A DNA stretch of 64,000 nt from CAWKPF01 sp963851415. Lineage in GTDB: Bacteria; Acidobacteriota; Thermoanaerobaculia; Multivoradales; Multivoraceae. The stretch covers positions 3,534,001-3,598,000 of the forward strand of contig CAWKPF010000002.1 in NCBI GenBank assembly GCA_963851415.1, written 5' to 3'. The position numbers and the translations under genes were made by a program. Below, in pieces: positions 25,378-34,185 of this stretch; position 1 is the stretch's first letter, and every line of letters begins with the position of its first letter. Below the pieces are notes generated by a model. It was not told the origin of the DNA. It saw only the letters and a program-made list of their open reading frames with translations, and did no database searches.

Positions 25378-26144
25378 CACATCTTCTTGAAGAGCGTCGC
25401 GAATCCTGCCACGCGACCGTTCATCGTCTGCAGGTCGAGGATCTCAGTGGGGTCGATGTCTTCCACGCCGTGTTGCGTTCCGCCGTCGTAGATGATCAGG
25501 TCGCCGGGCAGTGCGCCGTCATCGAGGCAGATGCGATCGTCTCCCACGTCGACGAATGCACCGCCCTGGTGAAAGTGCTCACCCTTACGGGTCATCGTCA
25601 AGACGACCTGAAAGAAGTCGACCTTCCCCTTGTCGGCAATGTCCTTGACGACGTAGTCCGTGTGTCGCCGGAAGAATCCGCCTCCCGCAGGATACTGATG
25701 GAATCGTGCGGCAGTCCACAGACCGTTCGGCTCGATCTTGTCGAGCGCGAAATCGGGGGGCAAGTCGGCGATTCGATTGCGAACCTGCGCGAGCCGGATG
25801 AAGGCCGACCTCATACCGTAGATGTCTTCCGACCAGATCGGGTTGTAGAAGGCCCGAAACAAGCGAGCGTCATCGTTACTGGCGGTTCGCGACTCACCAC
25901 CGACGCTCATCTTCTGGAAGTTGTCGCGAACAGAATCCGGCTTGTTGCCGGCAACAGCGTGATCGTTGGCAGGATCGAATCGAGCCTTGATCTTGTCGAG
26001 CGCCTCGAGCATTTCCTGCTCCGCCACGATCCCGCGGATGCAGGCGAAGGTGTTCTTCGCCATCACCTCGCGAAGCTTGTCGACGGGTACCTCTTCTGGA
26101 GAACTGGCCTCGATCAGATCTGTTTCTACTGACAAGCTGGTCAT
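25377..26144 (-). CDS. 2-oxoglutarate/Fe(II)-dependent oxygenase-like protein
   Basis: 255 residues with a jelly-roll oxygenase pattern: RFHQYPAGGGFFRRHTDY carries the HxD pair (H161, D163), GTQHGVEDIDP the distal His (H225) and GRVAGFATLF the 2OG-binding Arg (R244). This suggests hydroxylation using 2-oxoglutarate and oxygen. It is closest in feel to the PhyH/2OG-FeII groups acting on amino acids or carrier-bound acyl chains. It lies between the amino acid:carrier ligase (43 bp upstream) and the carrier protein (1-4 bp overlap), so a carrier-bound amino acid is the natural candidate substrate (inference). AAGGAG precedes the ATG. Confidence 0.78.
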   Translation of the reverse strand: MTSLSVETDLIEASSPEEVPVDKLREVMAKNTFACIRGIVAEQEMLEALDKIKARFDPANDHAVAGNKPDSVRDNFQKMSVGGESRTASNDDARLFRAFYNPIWSEDIYGMRSAFIRLAQVRNRIADLPPDFALDKIEPNGLWTAARFHQYPAGGGFFRRHTDYVVKDIADKGKVDFFQVVLTMTRKGEHFHQGGAFVDVGDDRICLDDGALPGDLIIYDGGTQHGVEDIDPTEILDLQTMNGRVAGFATLFKKM

Positions 26145-26187
26145 GAACTCGGGCTCCTTATCGGGACGCTGTCGCGTCCGTTATCAA

Positions 26188-27369
26188 TCACTGACCGCCT
26201 ACACGGTCCTCTTCTGACAGTCCAAGGAAATCCAGCACTGCATCCGGCCATTCGCAGATGGACTCGCCGTGCTGACAAAACAACGCATAGGTCATGCGCT
26301 CCATACCAATTCCGATACACCCCGAGAACGCCGGAGTGCCGCTCGAGGAGCGAATATCGAAGGCGTTGCCGAAGAAGTCCATATGAAAGTTCACCGATCC
26401 CACCGCGATGTCGCGCCCCAGGTGCGGGATGGTCGCGAGCAGTTCGTATTTGAGACGATGGGAAGTCTGAAAGACTGATTTCATCGCGGCGTCGTTGGCA
26501 AAGAACGGATCCGTCGCCGTCTCGATCTTCGCACGCAGCTGCAAGTCGACGATCAACTCCGAGAGGCGATCGATCAGACGTTGTCTGCTTTCGAGCACGA
26601 ACTCGCGGCTGCCAACGAACATGATGTCTCGCACGGAGAAGTTCGTCAGGCGGTCGAGCCTCCCGGATTGTGACCTCTCGTTGCGAAACACCTTGTTGTA
26701 GCAGGTATAGAAAGCGTCTTCCAGATCCTGCATCCCCTCCAGGCCGTAGTAGCAGCAGTCACAGACCGCTGGTTCGAGACCGTACTCGGAGCTCTGCATC
26801 AGGGAGTCCATCGGAACTGAATCGAAATCCTTGTCTTTCGAATATCGCTCAGAGAATGCATTGCGCGATGGATAGTCATCCTTGACCGACGCACACAAGA
26901 TGACCTGCTGGGGGAACTCGTGAAAATAGTCGATCTTCTTGAACAGTCTGACAGGCCAAACCGTCGGGTACTCCTGCTCGATCGCGTTGAGCGTCGCTGC
27001 GATGGCTCTGACGGTTCGGTTCAGGCAGTGGAACACAGAGAGAAAATCGCCCTGCAGTGTGAAGAATCCCGGGTGTACGGGAATGACATCGCGGGTGGAC
27101 TCGAGATGCGGTTGAGGGTCGCCTGAATAGCGAATCGGGACGTCGTTTTCGAAGACCAGATCCTTGTCGAGGCTCTTCGCGATGAACAGGAAGCGCTTCG
27201 CCATCTTCTCGATGGCTTCCGGCGTTTCCGAGTCAGGGTGCGAGATCTCGAGCGCGTTCGAAGACTGCCGGACGGAGTCCACATGAAAACTGTTTCGGAT
27301 CGATTTCTCGACGAATGCGAGTTGATCATCCGACAGCACCTGCTTCAGTGGAATTCCCAGCGCAGCCAT
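26188..27369 (-). CDS. Amino acid:[carrier protein] ligase (seryl-tRNA synthetase-like)
   Basis: 393 residues. The core from about 95 onward is a class II aminoacyl-tRNA synthetase fold: motif 2 is KVFRNERSQSGRLDRL (R229, E231) ending in REx/RDIMFVGS, and motif 3 is GCIGIGMERMTYALF (R358). A Cys at 159 (LCASVKDD), the motif-2 Glu and C351 match the three zinc ligands of SerRS-like amino acid:[carrier protein] ligases such as Bradyrhizobium Bll0957, and no tRNA-binding arm is present. Those enzymes load glycine or alanine onto a dedicated carrier protein; that carrier is encoded two genes away. The first ~90 residues are an extra domain I cannot place. ATG 27369 has GAGGAG upstream; a longer frame is rejected. 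Confidence 0.85.
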   Translation of the reverse strand: MAALGIPLKQVLSDDQLAFVEKSIRNSFHVDSVRQSSNALEISHPDSETPEAIEKMAKRFLFIAKSLDKDLVFENDVPIRYSGDPQPHLESTRDVIPVHPGFFTLQGDFLSVFHCLNRTVRAIAATLNAIEQEYPTVWPVRLFKKIDYFHEFPQQVILCASVKDDYPSRNAFSERYSKDKDFDSVPMDSLMQSSEYGLEPAVCDCCYYGLEGMQDLEDAFYTCYNKVFRNERSQSGRLDRLTNFSVRDIMFVGSREFVLESRQRLIDRLSELIVDLQLRAKIETATDPFFANDAAMKSVFQTSHRLKYELLATIPHLGRDIAVGSVNFHMDFFGNAFDIRSSSGTPAFSGCIGIGMERMTYALFCQHGESICEWPDAVLDFLGLSEEDRVGGQ

Positions 27370-27373
27370 TCGT

Positions 27374-28414
27374 CTACTCCTCTGCCGATGCCTTCCCGTG
27401 GTGCATGAGCACGCGATCAATCACGTAGAGAGGCCTACCCTTGGTCTGGTTGTACAAACGCCCGAGATAGATGCCGAGCACTCCTTGATTCAGCAGAATC
27501 AGTCCGCCCAGAAAGGCAGTTCCGACGATTGTGCTGAACCAACCGGGAACCGACGTGTCGTCGAGGACGAGAGCGCGGAACAAGATCGATGCACCGTAGA
27601 GGCCGGAGGCTGCCGAGAGCACGAACCCTACGCCGATCGAGATATGCAGGGGGCGATTCGAGAAAGAGATCATTCCATCGAGTGCCATACGAAGGAGGCG
27701 CAGGAGATTGTAGCTTGACTCGCCGGAATGCCTGGGGGCGTGTTGAACGTCAATGTGCGCGGTCTTGAAGCCCAGGAACTCGATGAGACCCGCGAACATA
27801 CGGTACGACTCGCGCATGCTGCAGTATCCGTCGACGACGGGTCGACGCATGATCCGAAACGACCCGACCGAGCTATCGAGCTTGTATCCGGAAAGCGAGC
27901 TGAACACTTTGAAGAACAGTGCCGAGGTGGCCCGTTTCCACCACTTGTGCTGTCTGCTGTTTCGTCGGGCGACGACGATGTCGAAGCCCTCCTTCGCCTT
28001 GGCGAGGAGTCGCGGAATCTCTTCAGGTTGGTCCTGGAGATCGCAGTCCATGACGACGGTCCATTCCCCCGCGGCGAGGTCCAGACCGGCTGTCATTGCG
28101 TAGTGTTGACCGAAATTGCGACTCAAGCGCACGACCACGAGGTTGGGGCACTCAGTGACGAGCCGCTTCATGACCCCCCACGAGTCGTCCGGACTGCCAT
28201 CACAGACGAGAATGATCTCGTAGTCCGACGTGATCGTCGTCAAGGTGTCGGTCAGTCTCTGGATCAGCGATGGCAAGATCGCCTCGGCCATATACACCGG
28301 ACTCACCACGCTGATGAACGGGCGCTTCGGACTCGCTGCCGGATCGCGGAGGGTGAGCGTGATGCTCGGTCGCTCGACCTCCATGACCCTGGCCTCGACA
28401 AGTTCCTGGTCCAT
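27374..28414 (-). CDS. Family 2 glycosyltransferase, polyprenyl-phosphate type, with two TM helices
   Basis: 346 residues. The GT-A domain begins FISVVSPVYMAEAILP, has VCDGSPDDSW and the metal-binding VMDCDLQDQPEEIP, and ends in two C-terminal transmembrane helices (about 230-310), the layout of DPM1/GtrB/ArnC enzymes. It should transfer a sugar from a nucleotide donor to a polyprenyl phosphate on the cytoplasmic face. I start at ATG 28414 (GAGG upstream), five bases after the previous stop; a TTG at 28423 would overlap it. With the LPG-synthase-like protein and GT39-like enzyme it suggests lipid-linked sugar transfer across the membrane. Confidence 0.88.
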   Translation of the reverse strand: MDQELVEARVMEVERPSITLTLRDPAASPKRPFISVVSPVYMAEAILPSLIQRLTDTLTTITSDYEIILVCDGSPDDSWGVMKRLVTECPNLVVVRLSRNFGQHYAMTAGLDLAAGEWTVVMDCDLQDQPEEIPRLLAKAKEGFDIVVARRNSRQHKWWKRATSALFFKVFSSLSGYKLDSSVGSFRIMRRPVVDGYCSMRESYRMFAGLIEFLGFKTAHIDVQHAPRHSGESSYNLLRLLRMALDGMISFSNRPLHISIGVGFVLSAASGLYGASILFRALVLDDTSVPGWFSTIVGTAFLGGLILLNQGVLGIYLGRLYNQTKGRPLYVIDRVLMHHGKASAEE

Positions 28415-28419
28415 GATCC

Positions 28420-29442
28420 TCAATCCTGCAGTACCCGACCGGACTCCGTTCGGCCGAGTGGAACAGATCGAAGTGTCTCGCTGCGGCCGAGGAAGGCCAC
28501 GCCGCAGGCTAAAAACACCGCGATCGACACCAGCCGAACCAGCATCTGCAATTCGGCCCCCGCGGAAATGCCAATCAGGCTGTACATGCCTTCCGCGAGG
28601 CTATCGGTAACGCCCAGTCCGAGGGGGGTCAGGGGAATCGTTCTGACGACGGTCAGAAGCGACGTGACCGCGATGACGCCCGGGATCCCCGAATCGACAC
28701 CGATGAGGCGCATCGCGAAGAGCCAGGCCGCACAGGTGAAGAGATGACCGGCCGCCGACAAAGCGATGGAAACGAGCAGCGCCGTCTTGTGTCGCGTGTA
28801 GAGCTCCAACGCGTCCAGCATTGCCGTGGGGGAGGGCATTCTGCGAATCCACGTGAGGTTGCTGCGCGGGAGAACGATGCACACGAACGAGATCAAGAAA
28901 AGGGCGGCGAGCAGCAGCACCACGTTGAGTGCCAGAAGGGTGTTCAGTTGGGGATTGCCTGAGCTCGCCCAATACAAGGCGCTCGCGCCGATTCCGAGGA
29001 CCAGGAGGCCGACAAAGCCGGTCAATCTGTCCATCAGGATCGACGCTGCGCCGGCGACCATGTGCTCACGGTATCGGTTGCGGATGTGCAAGAAACGGAT
29101 CCCGTCGAGCCCCAGTGAGCCGGGCAGTATGAGACTCGACGCAAGGCCCTGATAGCCGGTTCGGAGCACCTCGGCAAATGGGAGCGGGATCGACTGTGCC
29201 CTCACCAGCACGGCCCAGCGCGCAACCACGAACGTAAAGGCCGTCAACTGAAGCACGAAGATCGCGCCGAGGCCCCAGAGGCCCGAAGGCGAAAAGAAGG
29301 CTGCAAAGAGGCTCAGGTCGAAACGCCCGGTGTGGATGAGCCAGTAGATCAGGCCGGCAGCCAGGGCGAGTTTCCCCGCCAGAAGCAGACTCTTTCCGTG
29401 AACGATCCTGGCTCCCGGTGTCGGGGTCGCGGCGTGGGTCAC
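28420..29442 (-). CDS. Lysylphosphatidylglycerol synthase TM-region-like (UPF0104) membrane protein
   Basis: 340 residues with about eight hydrophobic helices. The arrangement matches the integral-membrane region shared by the N-terminal half of MprF and UPF0104 proteins: ARWAVLVRAQSIPLPFAEVL, then SLILPGSLGLDGIRF and TPLGLGVTDSLAEGMY, with the conserved P-G(x)G-D and G-GV-D loops. The catalytic MprF domain is absent. Such stand-alone proteins are thought to act in lipid or lipid-linked sugar translocation; in glycan clusters they often accompany a GT2. GTG start overlapping the sulfotransferase stop by four bases. Confidence 0.85.
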   Translation of the reverse strand: MTHAATPTPGARIVHGKSLLLAGKLALAAGLIYWLIHTGRFDLSLFAAFFSPSGLWGLGAIFVLQLTAFTFVVARWAVLVRAQSIPLPFAEVLRTGYQGLASSLILPGSLGLDGIRFLHIRNRYREHMVAGAASILMDRLTGFVGLLVLGIGASALYWASSGNPQLNTLLALNVVLLLAALFLISFVCIVLPRSNLTWIRRMPSPTAMLDALELYTRHKTALLVSIALSAAGHLFTCAAWLFAMRLIGVDSGIPGVIAVTSLLTVVRTIPLTPLGLGVTDSLAEGMYSLIGISAGAELQMLVRLVSIAVFLACGVAFLGRSETLRSVPLGRTESGRVLQD

Positions 29443-30383
29443 TGCTGAAGGACCTCGGTCCCGACAGTCTCGCGAATTCGCGACAGCATGGGCCCGTTGT
29501 TGCGCAAAATAGGACCTTCGGAGAAGAGAGCCTCGTAGAACGCGGTGTCTTCAGCGAGGTAGCTGCTGACGAATCGGTGTTCATCCTCGGAGACCTGCAG
29601 GCGGTTCGGCTCCAGGGATCCCCTGGAACGCACGCTGAGTCGCTCGAAACCACTGCGAAGCAGTCGAATAGCCGAGCGCGGTAGAACGCTGTAGACAGAC
29701 TCCAGAACGCGCTGGTTCGTCAGAATGCGATTCAGCAGCAAGGGATTCCGTCGGCCCGAGGCATTGATGCGCGCTTCGTCATGGTTGGTCGCGTCAAAGT
29801 GCGGCGGCAACTCCAGGAACTGCTCGATCGCCTGCAGCACGGGCAGCGAATTGCTGTTGAAAGCACCGAAGTCGTACATCAGAAAATTGTCGCCGAGTGC
29901 CTCTCGCAATTCGGTCACTCTTCGCCGGAGCAGGCCGTTGCCGAGGCTGAACGTCAGACTGCTATGAGGTGTGAGCGGCCAGTCGAAACTTTGAACGACT
30001 TCGGCGAACGAACCTACCTGGAGACCGTGGGTTTTCATGTTTCGGTAGAGTGAGAGAGCAAAATCCACGGGCTGACGAACACCGAGCACGATTCTTACGT
30101 CGCGGTCGTATTCGAGAATTCTCCCGAGCGACAGGTCGTCGAGAAAGTACATCGGGTTGATGTCTGCACCCAACGTGTCTCCCGGCATCCCCTTGTAGAG
30201 AGAATTGAACCACGCTTGCCCTTTCTCGTAGTTTGCCGAGAAGTAGTGGCTCTCTTTGCGATACGCGACGAAGATCGAGGGGTGATTGCCGAGCGCGTGG
30301 TAGAGATAGGTGGTTCCGGTTCGGGGCATGCCGAAGACGACGAAGATCCGAGGATTCCCGCTGTGTAATTGGCTCCGGAGCAT
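29439..30383 (-). CDS. PAPS-dependent sulfotransferase
   Basis: 314 residues. The 5'-phosphosulfate loop is FGMPRTGTTYLYHAL (17-31), and a 3'-phosphate-binding segment is seen in IVLGVRQPVDFALSLYRNM. It is related to the heparan N-deacetylase/N-sulfotransferase-like and carbohydrate sulfotransferases (KESHYFSANYEKG, GADINPMYFLDD). The expected role is sulfation of a glycan or glycolipid from PAPS in the cytoplasm. It is the first gene of the coupled operon running down to 21335. The ATG at 30383 has CGGAGACTAGCCG upstream, only fair. Confidence 0.88.
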   Translation of the reverse strand: MLRSQLHSGNPRIFVVFGMPRTGTTYLYHALGNHPSIFVAYRKESHYFSANYEKGQAWFNSLYKGMPGDTLGADINPMYFLDDLSLGRILEYDRDVRIVLGVRQPVDFALSLYRNMKTHGLQVGSFAEVVQSFDWPLTPHSSLTFSLGNGLLRRRVTELREALGDNFLMYDFGAFNSNSLPVLQAIEQFLELPPHFDATNHDEARINASGRRNPLLLNRILTNQRVLESVYSVLPRSAIRLLRSGFERLSVRSRGSLEPNRLQVSEDEHRFVSSYLAEDTAFYEALFSEGPILRNNGPMLSRIRETVGTEVLQQ

Positions 30384-30798
30384 CGGCTAGTCTCCGCTCG
30401 CTTCCTGGTCGGAAGTGGCGCACGTATTCCGGGAATCCTGGTCGAGATGGACGCAGGAGTCACGATTGGATCGACTCACAAAGGTACACATCGGATGCAT
30501 CACGGCCTATCCCCGACGCTTATGCAGGGATCGTTCCCGAATCACGAAGAGGGTCATGATTCAGGGGGCGCAGGCAGGATTCGGAGTCCAGATTCGGCCC
30601 CCCGCTGAAGCCTGAGGATAGTGAACTCGAGGGCAACTGAGGACCCTGGTGGTCGAGCGAGCCGGTCCAGCCTCGACTCCGGCGACCCTCTGTCGGCTTT
30701 CCGGGCGTCGCTTGCGCAGACAAAGGCCGAGAACTCGTTTCGCAGGCGCCCGTCTCGTTCGAGTCGAGGGGCCCGGTCCGAAGCTCGGTCCCTCTCGG
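30384..30798. other. Intergenic region upstream of the glycan operon, no gene seen
   Basis: The 415 bases separate the GT39-like gene from the sulfotransferase gene, both minus strand, so this should hold the operon promoter. Base composition around 30460-30510 is less GC-rich than the neighbourhood, as expected for a promoter, but I cannot assign a clear -35/-10 pair. The open frames here lack protein character. Confidence 0.4.
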
Positions 30799-32463
30799 CT
30801 AGTCACCGGCTGTTCTCAACTTCAGATCTGCCGTTGGAACCACGACGTCCAACTCGCTCGGCCCCGGTAGGAGCTCTCCCATGAACTCCCACACTTCGAC
30901 CTGAGAGGTCGCGGGGCTCTGGCTGGAGAATGCGACGGAGAGCGGACTCGAGTGCACCTTCTTGAAGAGATCTGGGTTCAAATCGACGGCTTCTCGCACG
31001 AGTCGCATGTCGGGGGCCAGTCGAGACTCGAGCCAGCTGTCGGCTTCGCCCCTCGAAACCACAAGGTAGCGAACGCGTCCCCGTTCGAGCAAGTCGAGAA
31101 CCTGCTCGGGTGTCGTGGCGAGATTCTCGGTCCGGTGATCTGCGTAGGACGCCAGTCGGATGGCGAGAGTGCGGTCCCCTCGGATGAACTGCCGGTTCGC
31201 CTTTGGGGTGCCAGGTGACTCGATACTGCGAAATCTGAATATCAGGTCCTGGTCGAACCAGACGGAGAGAAAGACGTTGCCCGGCGTTACCGTCCGACTC
31301 AGGTAGTTGGCCACGTCTTGATGGCCCACCACGCCTCTGGGGATCTTGCTCAAGGCTCTAGCGTTGAGCCCGAGAGCCAGGCAGACGATCAAAGCCAAAC
31401 CCAGCCCAGAGGGCTTGCTCAGCTTGCCGATTCCCGAGACTGAGAGCCCAGCAAGTCCCGCCAGCGGTACCAACGCGAAAAGAAAGTATCTCTGCTGGAA
31501 ACCCCCACCGAGAGTGGTCGATGAGAAGGCCAGAAAACAACCGAACCAGAGCATCCAGAAGAGTCCGAGGGAGGCCCTGGACCGGTCTCGGAGGTTACCC
31601 AACCAGACTACGAGACCGACGCATGTGAGCCCCAAAAGACCCCAGCCGAGTGAATTGGGCAGCTCGCTGAGATGAGCCAGCGCCTTGTCGGTGGGTGAAC
31701 CTCCGCCCAGGGCATTGTCGACGAGCTCATACCGGCTGAAGTCGCGAACGAACCGCACCCATATTCCGTTCACCAGGACATATAGGAGGCTTGGTCCGAG
31801 AAGCTCGATGCGTCTCAGCTTTTGCCGATCTCCGGCGAGCAGGAGGAACAGAAACCAGCAGGGGATGATTCCGGCAGTGGTGACACGAGACAGAAAGGCG
31901 ACCTCAGCCAGACCGAATGCGAGCCAGATCCACGTCGCACGATCGGTCGCTCGCCACCGCAGGAATGCCCACGAGGCCAGGGTGATGAAGGCGAGGGCGG
32001 GGATCTCCGACATGGTGGTTCGAGACCACCACGCAATGTCAGTGATGAGGCAGAGCAGCATTCCTGATGCCCATGCTGTCGTGGTGCTGCCGCCGAGGGC
32101 TCTGACGATCAGAACCACACCCAGAGCCGTCAGGAACAGAGAGAGAGCGATGAACAGCCGCGCAGTGAAGTACGACTGGCCAAAGACGAGGAAGAAGGTC
32201 GCCAGGAGGGCTGGGTACGCCGGCGGATGGTACGGGATACTGAAGGCCGGGTATCGGGCGTAGTTCCTTTGCGCGAAACCGTAGGGGTCGTTGAGCTCTC
32301 CTGAGAGCAGCCAGTCGTGGATCATCGCCGCCCCATTCGCATACCGGGGGGCGTCAGGCCACAGCGGTCCGGTTTCCTCGACCCCGTAAAGACCCACGAG
32401 TAGCGATAGAGCGAGCAGCCCGGCAGTCAGAAGGGCGACAAGACGGGGTTGGAGGCGAATCAT
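30799..32463 (-). CDS. GT39/ArnT-like multi-pass glycosyltransferase
   Basis: 554 residues with about eleven hydrophobic helices and a C-terminal soluble domain (about 390-554). The first extracytoplasmic loop carries an acidic residue (GPLWPDAPRYANGAAM) and PYHPPAYPALLATFF, the signature region of PMT/ArnT-type GT-C enzymes that use polyprenyl-phosphate sugars. The target could be lipid, protein or glycan. It precedes the glycan operon on the same strand with a 415-bp gap, so it may be co-regulated rather than co-transcribed. The ATG at 32463 is the only sensible start. The exact family is uncertain because GT-C sequences diverge quickly. Confidence 0.78.
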   Translation of the reverse strand: MIRLQPRLVALLTAGLLALSLLVGLYGVEETGPLWPDAPRYANGAAMIHDWLLSGELNDPYGFAQRNYARYPAFSIPYHPPAYPALLATFFLVFGQSYFTARLFIALSLFLTALGVVLIVRALGGSTTTAWASGMLLCLITDIAWWSRTTMSEIPALAFITLASWAFLRWRATDRATWIWLAFGLAEVAFLSRVTTAGIIPCWFLFLLLAGDRQKLRRIELLGPSLLYVLVNGIWVRFVRDFSRYELVDNALGGGSPTDKALAHLSELPNSLGWGLLGLTCVGLVVWLGNLRDRSRASLGLFWMLWFGCFLAFSSTTLGGGFQQRYFLFALVPLAGLAGLSVSGIGKLSKPSGLGLALIVCLALGLNARALSKIPRGVVGHQDVANYLSRTVTPGNVFLSVWFDQDLIFRFRSIESPGTPKANRQFIRGDRTLAIRLASYADHRTENLATTPEQVLDLLERGRVRYLVVSRGEADSWLESRLAPDMRLVREAVDLNPDLFKKVHSSPLSVAFSSQSPATSQVEVWEFMGELLPGPSELDVVVPTADLKLRTAGD

Positions 32464-32626
32464 GGAGGCAACCCCTCACAAGGGAATCAACGCGCCCAGA
32501 GTTGTTCCAGGCACGTGCGGACGAGTAACGGAGTCTACGCCAGAATCGGTTCTGGCGCGCTGGGCACTCGACGGGGGCAGGAGGCTGGCGGAGCGCGACG
32601 AGCGGTCTTGCCCCTCGGTTCCCGGT

Positions 32627-33223
32627 TCAGCCCGCGTCGTCGATCTCTCGAGACGTCTGGAAGGCGGGTCGAGCCTCGCAGCGGTCGGCGTAGGCCTCGA
32701 GCACCGGTGCGTCGCCCAGCATGTTGAATTGCCTCAAGAACGAAACGCTACCGCCGAGCATGACGTCGGCCGCGCTGAACTGCCCGCCGAGAATCCAGGG
32801 TCCGGGCTCGAGTCCCCGGGTGAGGGTTTCGATCATGGCGTCATAGCTGCCCCAACCGTGGGACAATCTGTTGGGCTCCAGTTTGTTCATCTTCTCCACC
32901 ATGGCCGGCTCGATCACCGCTGGCGTGTACATCATCCAGTAGAGGAACCGGCCGCGCTCGGCCGCGTCGAGCGCCGGAGCCAGGCGACCCGGGGCATAGC
33001 GGTCGCTGACATAGAGGCACAGTGCCGCCGATTCGGCGACGCCGACGTCTCCGTCTTCGAGAGCGGGCACCTTGCCCATCGGACTGGCCTTGGCAAAGCC
33101 GGGGTCCTTCGGAGCGGACGGGTCACGGATGTCGACCAGAACGCGCTCGTAGGGCTCTCCCAGCTCCTCGAGCATCCACAGGGCTCGCACCGCGCGGGTC
33201 TTCGGGCACCAGAACAGTCTCAT
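32627..33223 (-). CDS. Glutathione S-transferase family protein
   Basis: 198 residues: thioredoxin-like N-terminal domain (MRLFWCPKTRAVRALWMLEE, then MGKVPALEDGD with the cis-Pro and VAESAALCLYVSDRY with the Glu-Ser glutathione site) and an all-helical C-terminal domain with the FSAADVMLG N-capping box. It is a cytosolic GST of the beta/nu-like type; the substrate is unknown. AGGAGAGCCAC precedes the ATG. The gene is 22 bp after the dienelactone hydrolase on the same strand, so the pair is probably one transcript and could act in detoxification. Confidence 0.9.
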   Translation of the reverse strand: MRLFWCPKTRAVRALWMLEELGEPYERVLVDIRDPSAPKDPGFAKASPMGKVPALEDGDVGVAESAALCLYVSDRYAPGRLAPALDAAERGRFLYWMMYTPAVIEPAMVEKMNKLEPNRLSHGWGSYDAMIETLTRGLEPGPWILGGQFSAADVMLGGSVSFLRQFNMLGDAPVLEAYADRCEARPAFQTSREIDDAG

Positions 33224-33245
33224 GTGGCTCTCCTGTCGAGTCGGG

Positions 33246-34142
33246 TCAATTCAGGTCGGCGGCCAGGAACTCGACGGTTCTCTGCCAGGCCAGCGTGGCC
33301 GCTGCTTCGTCGTAGCGCGGCGTGGTGTCGTTGTGGAAGCCGTGGTTGGCGCCCTCGTACATGTGCATCGTGTAGGTCTTTCCGGCAGCCTTCAGGGCCT
33401 CTTCGTAGGCAGGCCAACCGGCGTTGACTCGCTCGTCGAGACCCCCGAGGTGGATGAGCAGGGGGGCGTTGATCTTCGCGACCTCGTCGATCGCCGGCTG
33501 CCCGCCGTAGAACGGCACCGCTGCGGCGAGGTCCGGGATGCGGATGGCCATCAGGTTGGTCATCGAGCCCCCGAAGCAAAAGCCCATGCAGCCGACCTTT
33601 CCAGTGCAGTCCTCGCGGGCCTGCAACCACCGGATGGCCGCGATGAAGTCCTGCTCCATCTCCCCCCGGTCCCGTTCTCGTTGCAGCGCTCGCCCGTCGT
33701 CGTCGTTGCCGGGATAGCCGCCGAGGGGAAAGAGCGCGTCGGGGGCCAGGGTGAGATAGCCCTCCACGGCGGTGCGCCTCGCCACGTCGGCGATGTGGGG
33801 ATTGAGCCCTCGGTTCTCGTGGATCACGAGCATTCCGGGCAGCGTGCCCTCGACGCCCGCCGGGCGCACGAGATAGCCGCCCATCGTGCCCGCGCCTTCG
33901 GGCGAGGGGTACTCGATGCGCTGTCCCTCGATGCGCTCGTCGTCCTCGCGAATCTGTTGCGCTTCGGCGTATCGCGGCATCACCGCCTGGATGACTGCCG
34001 CCAGGGTCACGCCGCCGACGGCGAACGCACGGGCGCGGTCGAAGAACTCGCGGCGACTCATGAAGCCGTGGGCGTAGCGGTCGTACAGGTCGAGCAGCTC
34101 CTGGCTGACCTCGAAGTCGGTGCTCTGTGGGTCGTCGCTCAC
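33246..34142 (-). CDS. Dienelactone hydrolase family protein with Tat-like N-terminus
   Basis: 298 residues. The alpha/beta-hydrolase triad is Cys in GFCFGGS, Asp in GGLDERVNAG and His in GANHGFHND. Residues 1-60 hold SRREFFDRARAFAVGGVTLAAVIQA, a twin-arginine-like signal (RR followed by F and a hydrophobic stretch) set unusually far (about 29 residues) from the start, as seen in a secreted subgroup of this family. The reaction is hydrolysis of lactone or ester bonds. The start is GTG 34142, with GAGGAGG upstream. It lies 43 bp from a nitroreductase gene and 22 bp from a GST gene, all minus strand. Confidence 0.88.
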   Translation of the reverse strand: MSDDPQSTDFEVSQELLDLYDRYAHGFMSRREFFDRARAFAVGGVTLAAVIQAVMPRYAEAQQIREDDERIEGQRIEYPSPEGAGTMGGYLVRPAGVEGTLPGMLVIHENRGLNPHIADVARRTAVEGYLTLAPDALFPLGGYPGNDDDGRALQRERDRGEMEQDFIAAIRWLQAREDCTGKVGCMGFCFGGSMTNLMAIRIPDLAAAVPFYGGQPAIDEVAKINAPLLIHLGGLDERVNAGWPAYEEALKAAGKTYTMHMYEGANHGFHNDTTPRYDEAAATLAWQRTVEFLAADLN

Positions 34143-34185
34143 TGGGTATCCCTCCTCTGCCTGAACGGTCTTCTACAGTCTCTGC

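Noticed and set aside
25966..26217. Short plus-strand frame near the 2OG oxygenase start
   Set aside because: Ser/Arg-rich antisense shadow without Shine-Dalgarno.
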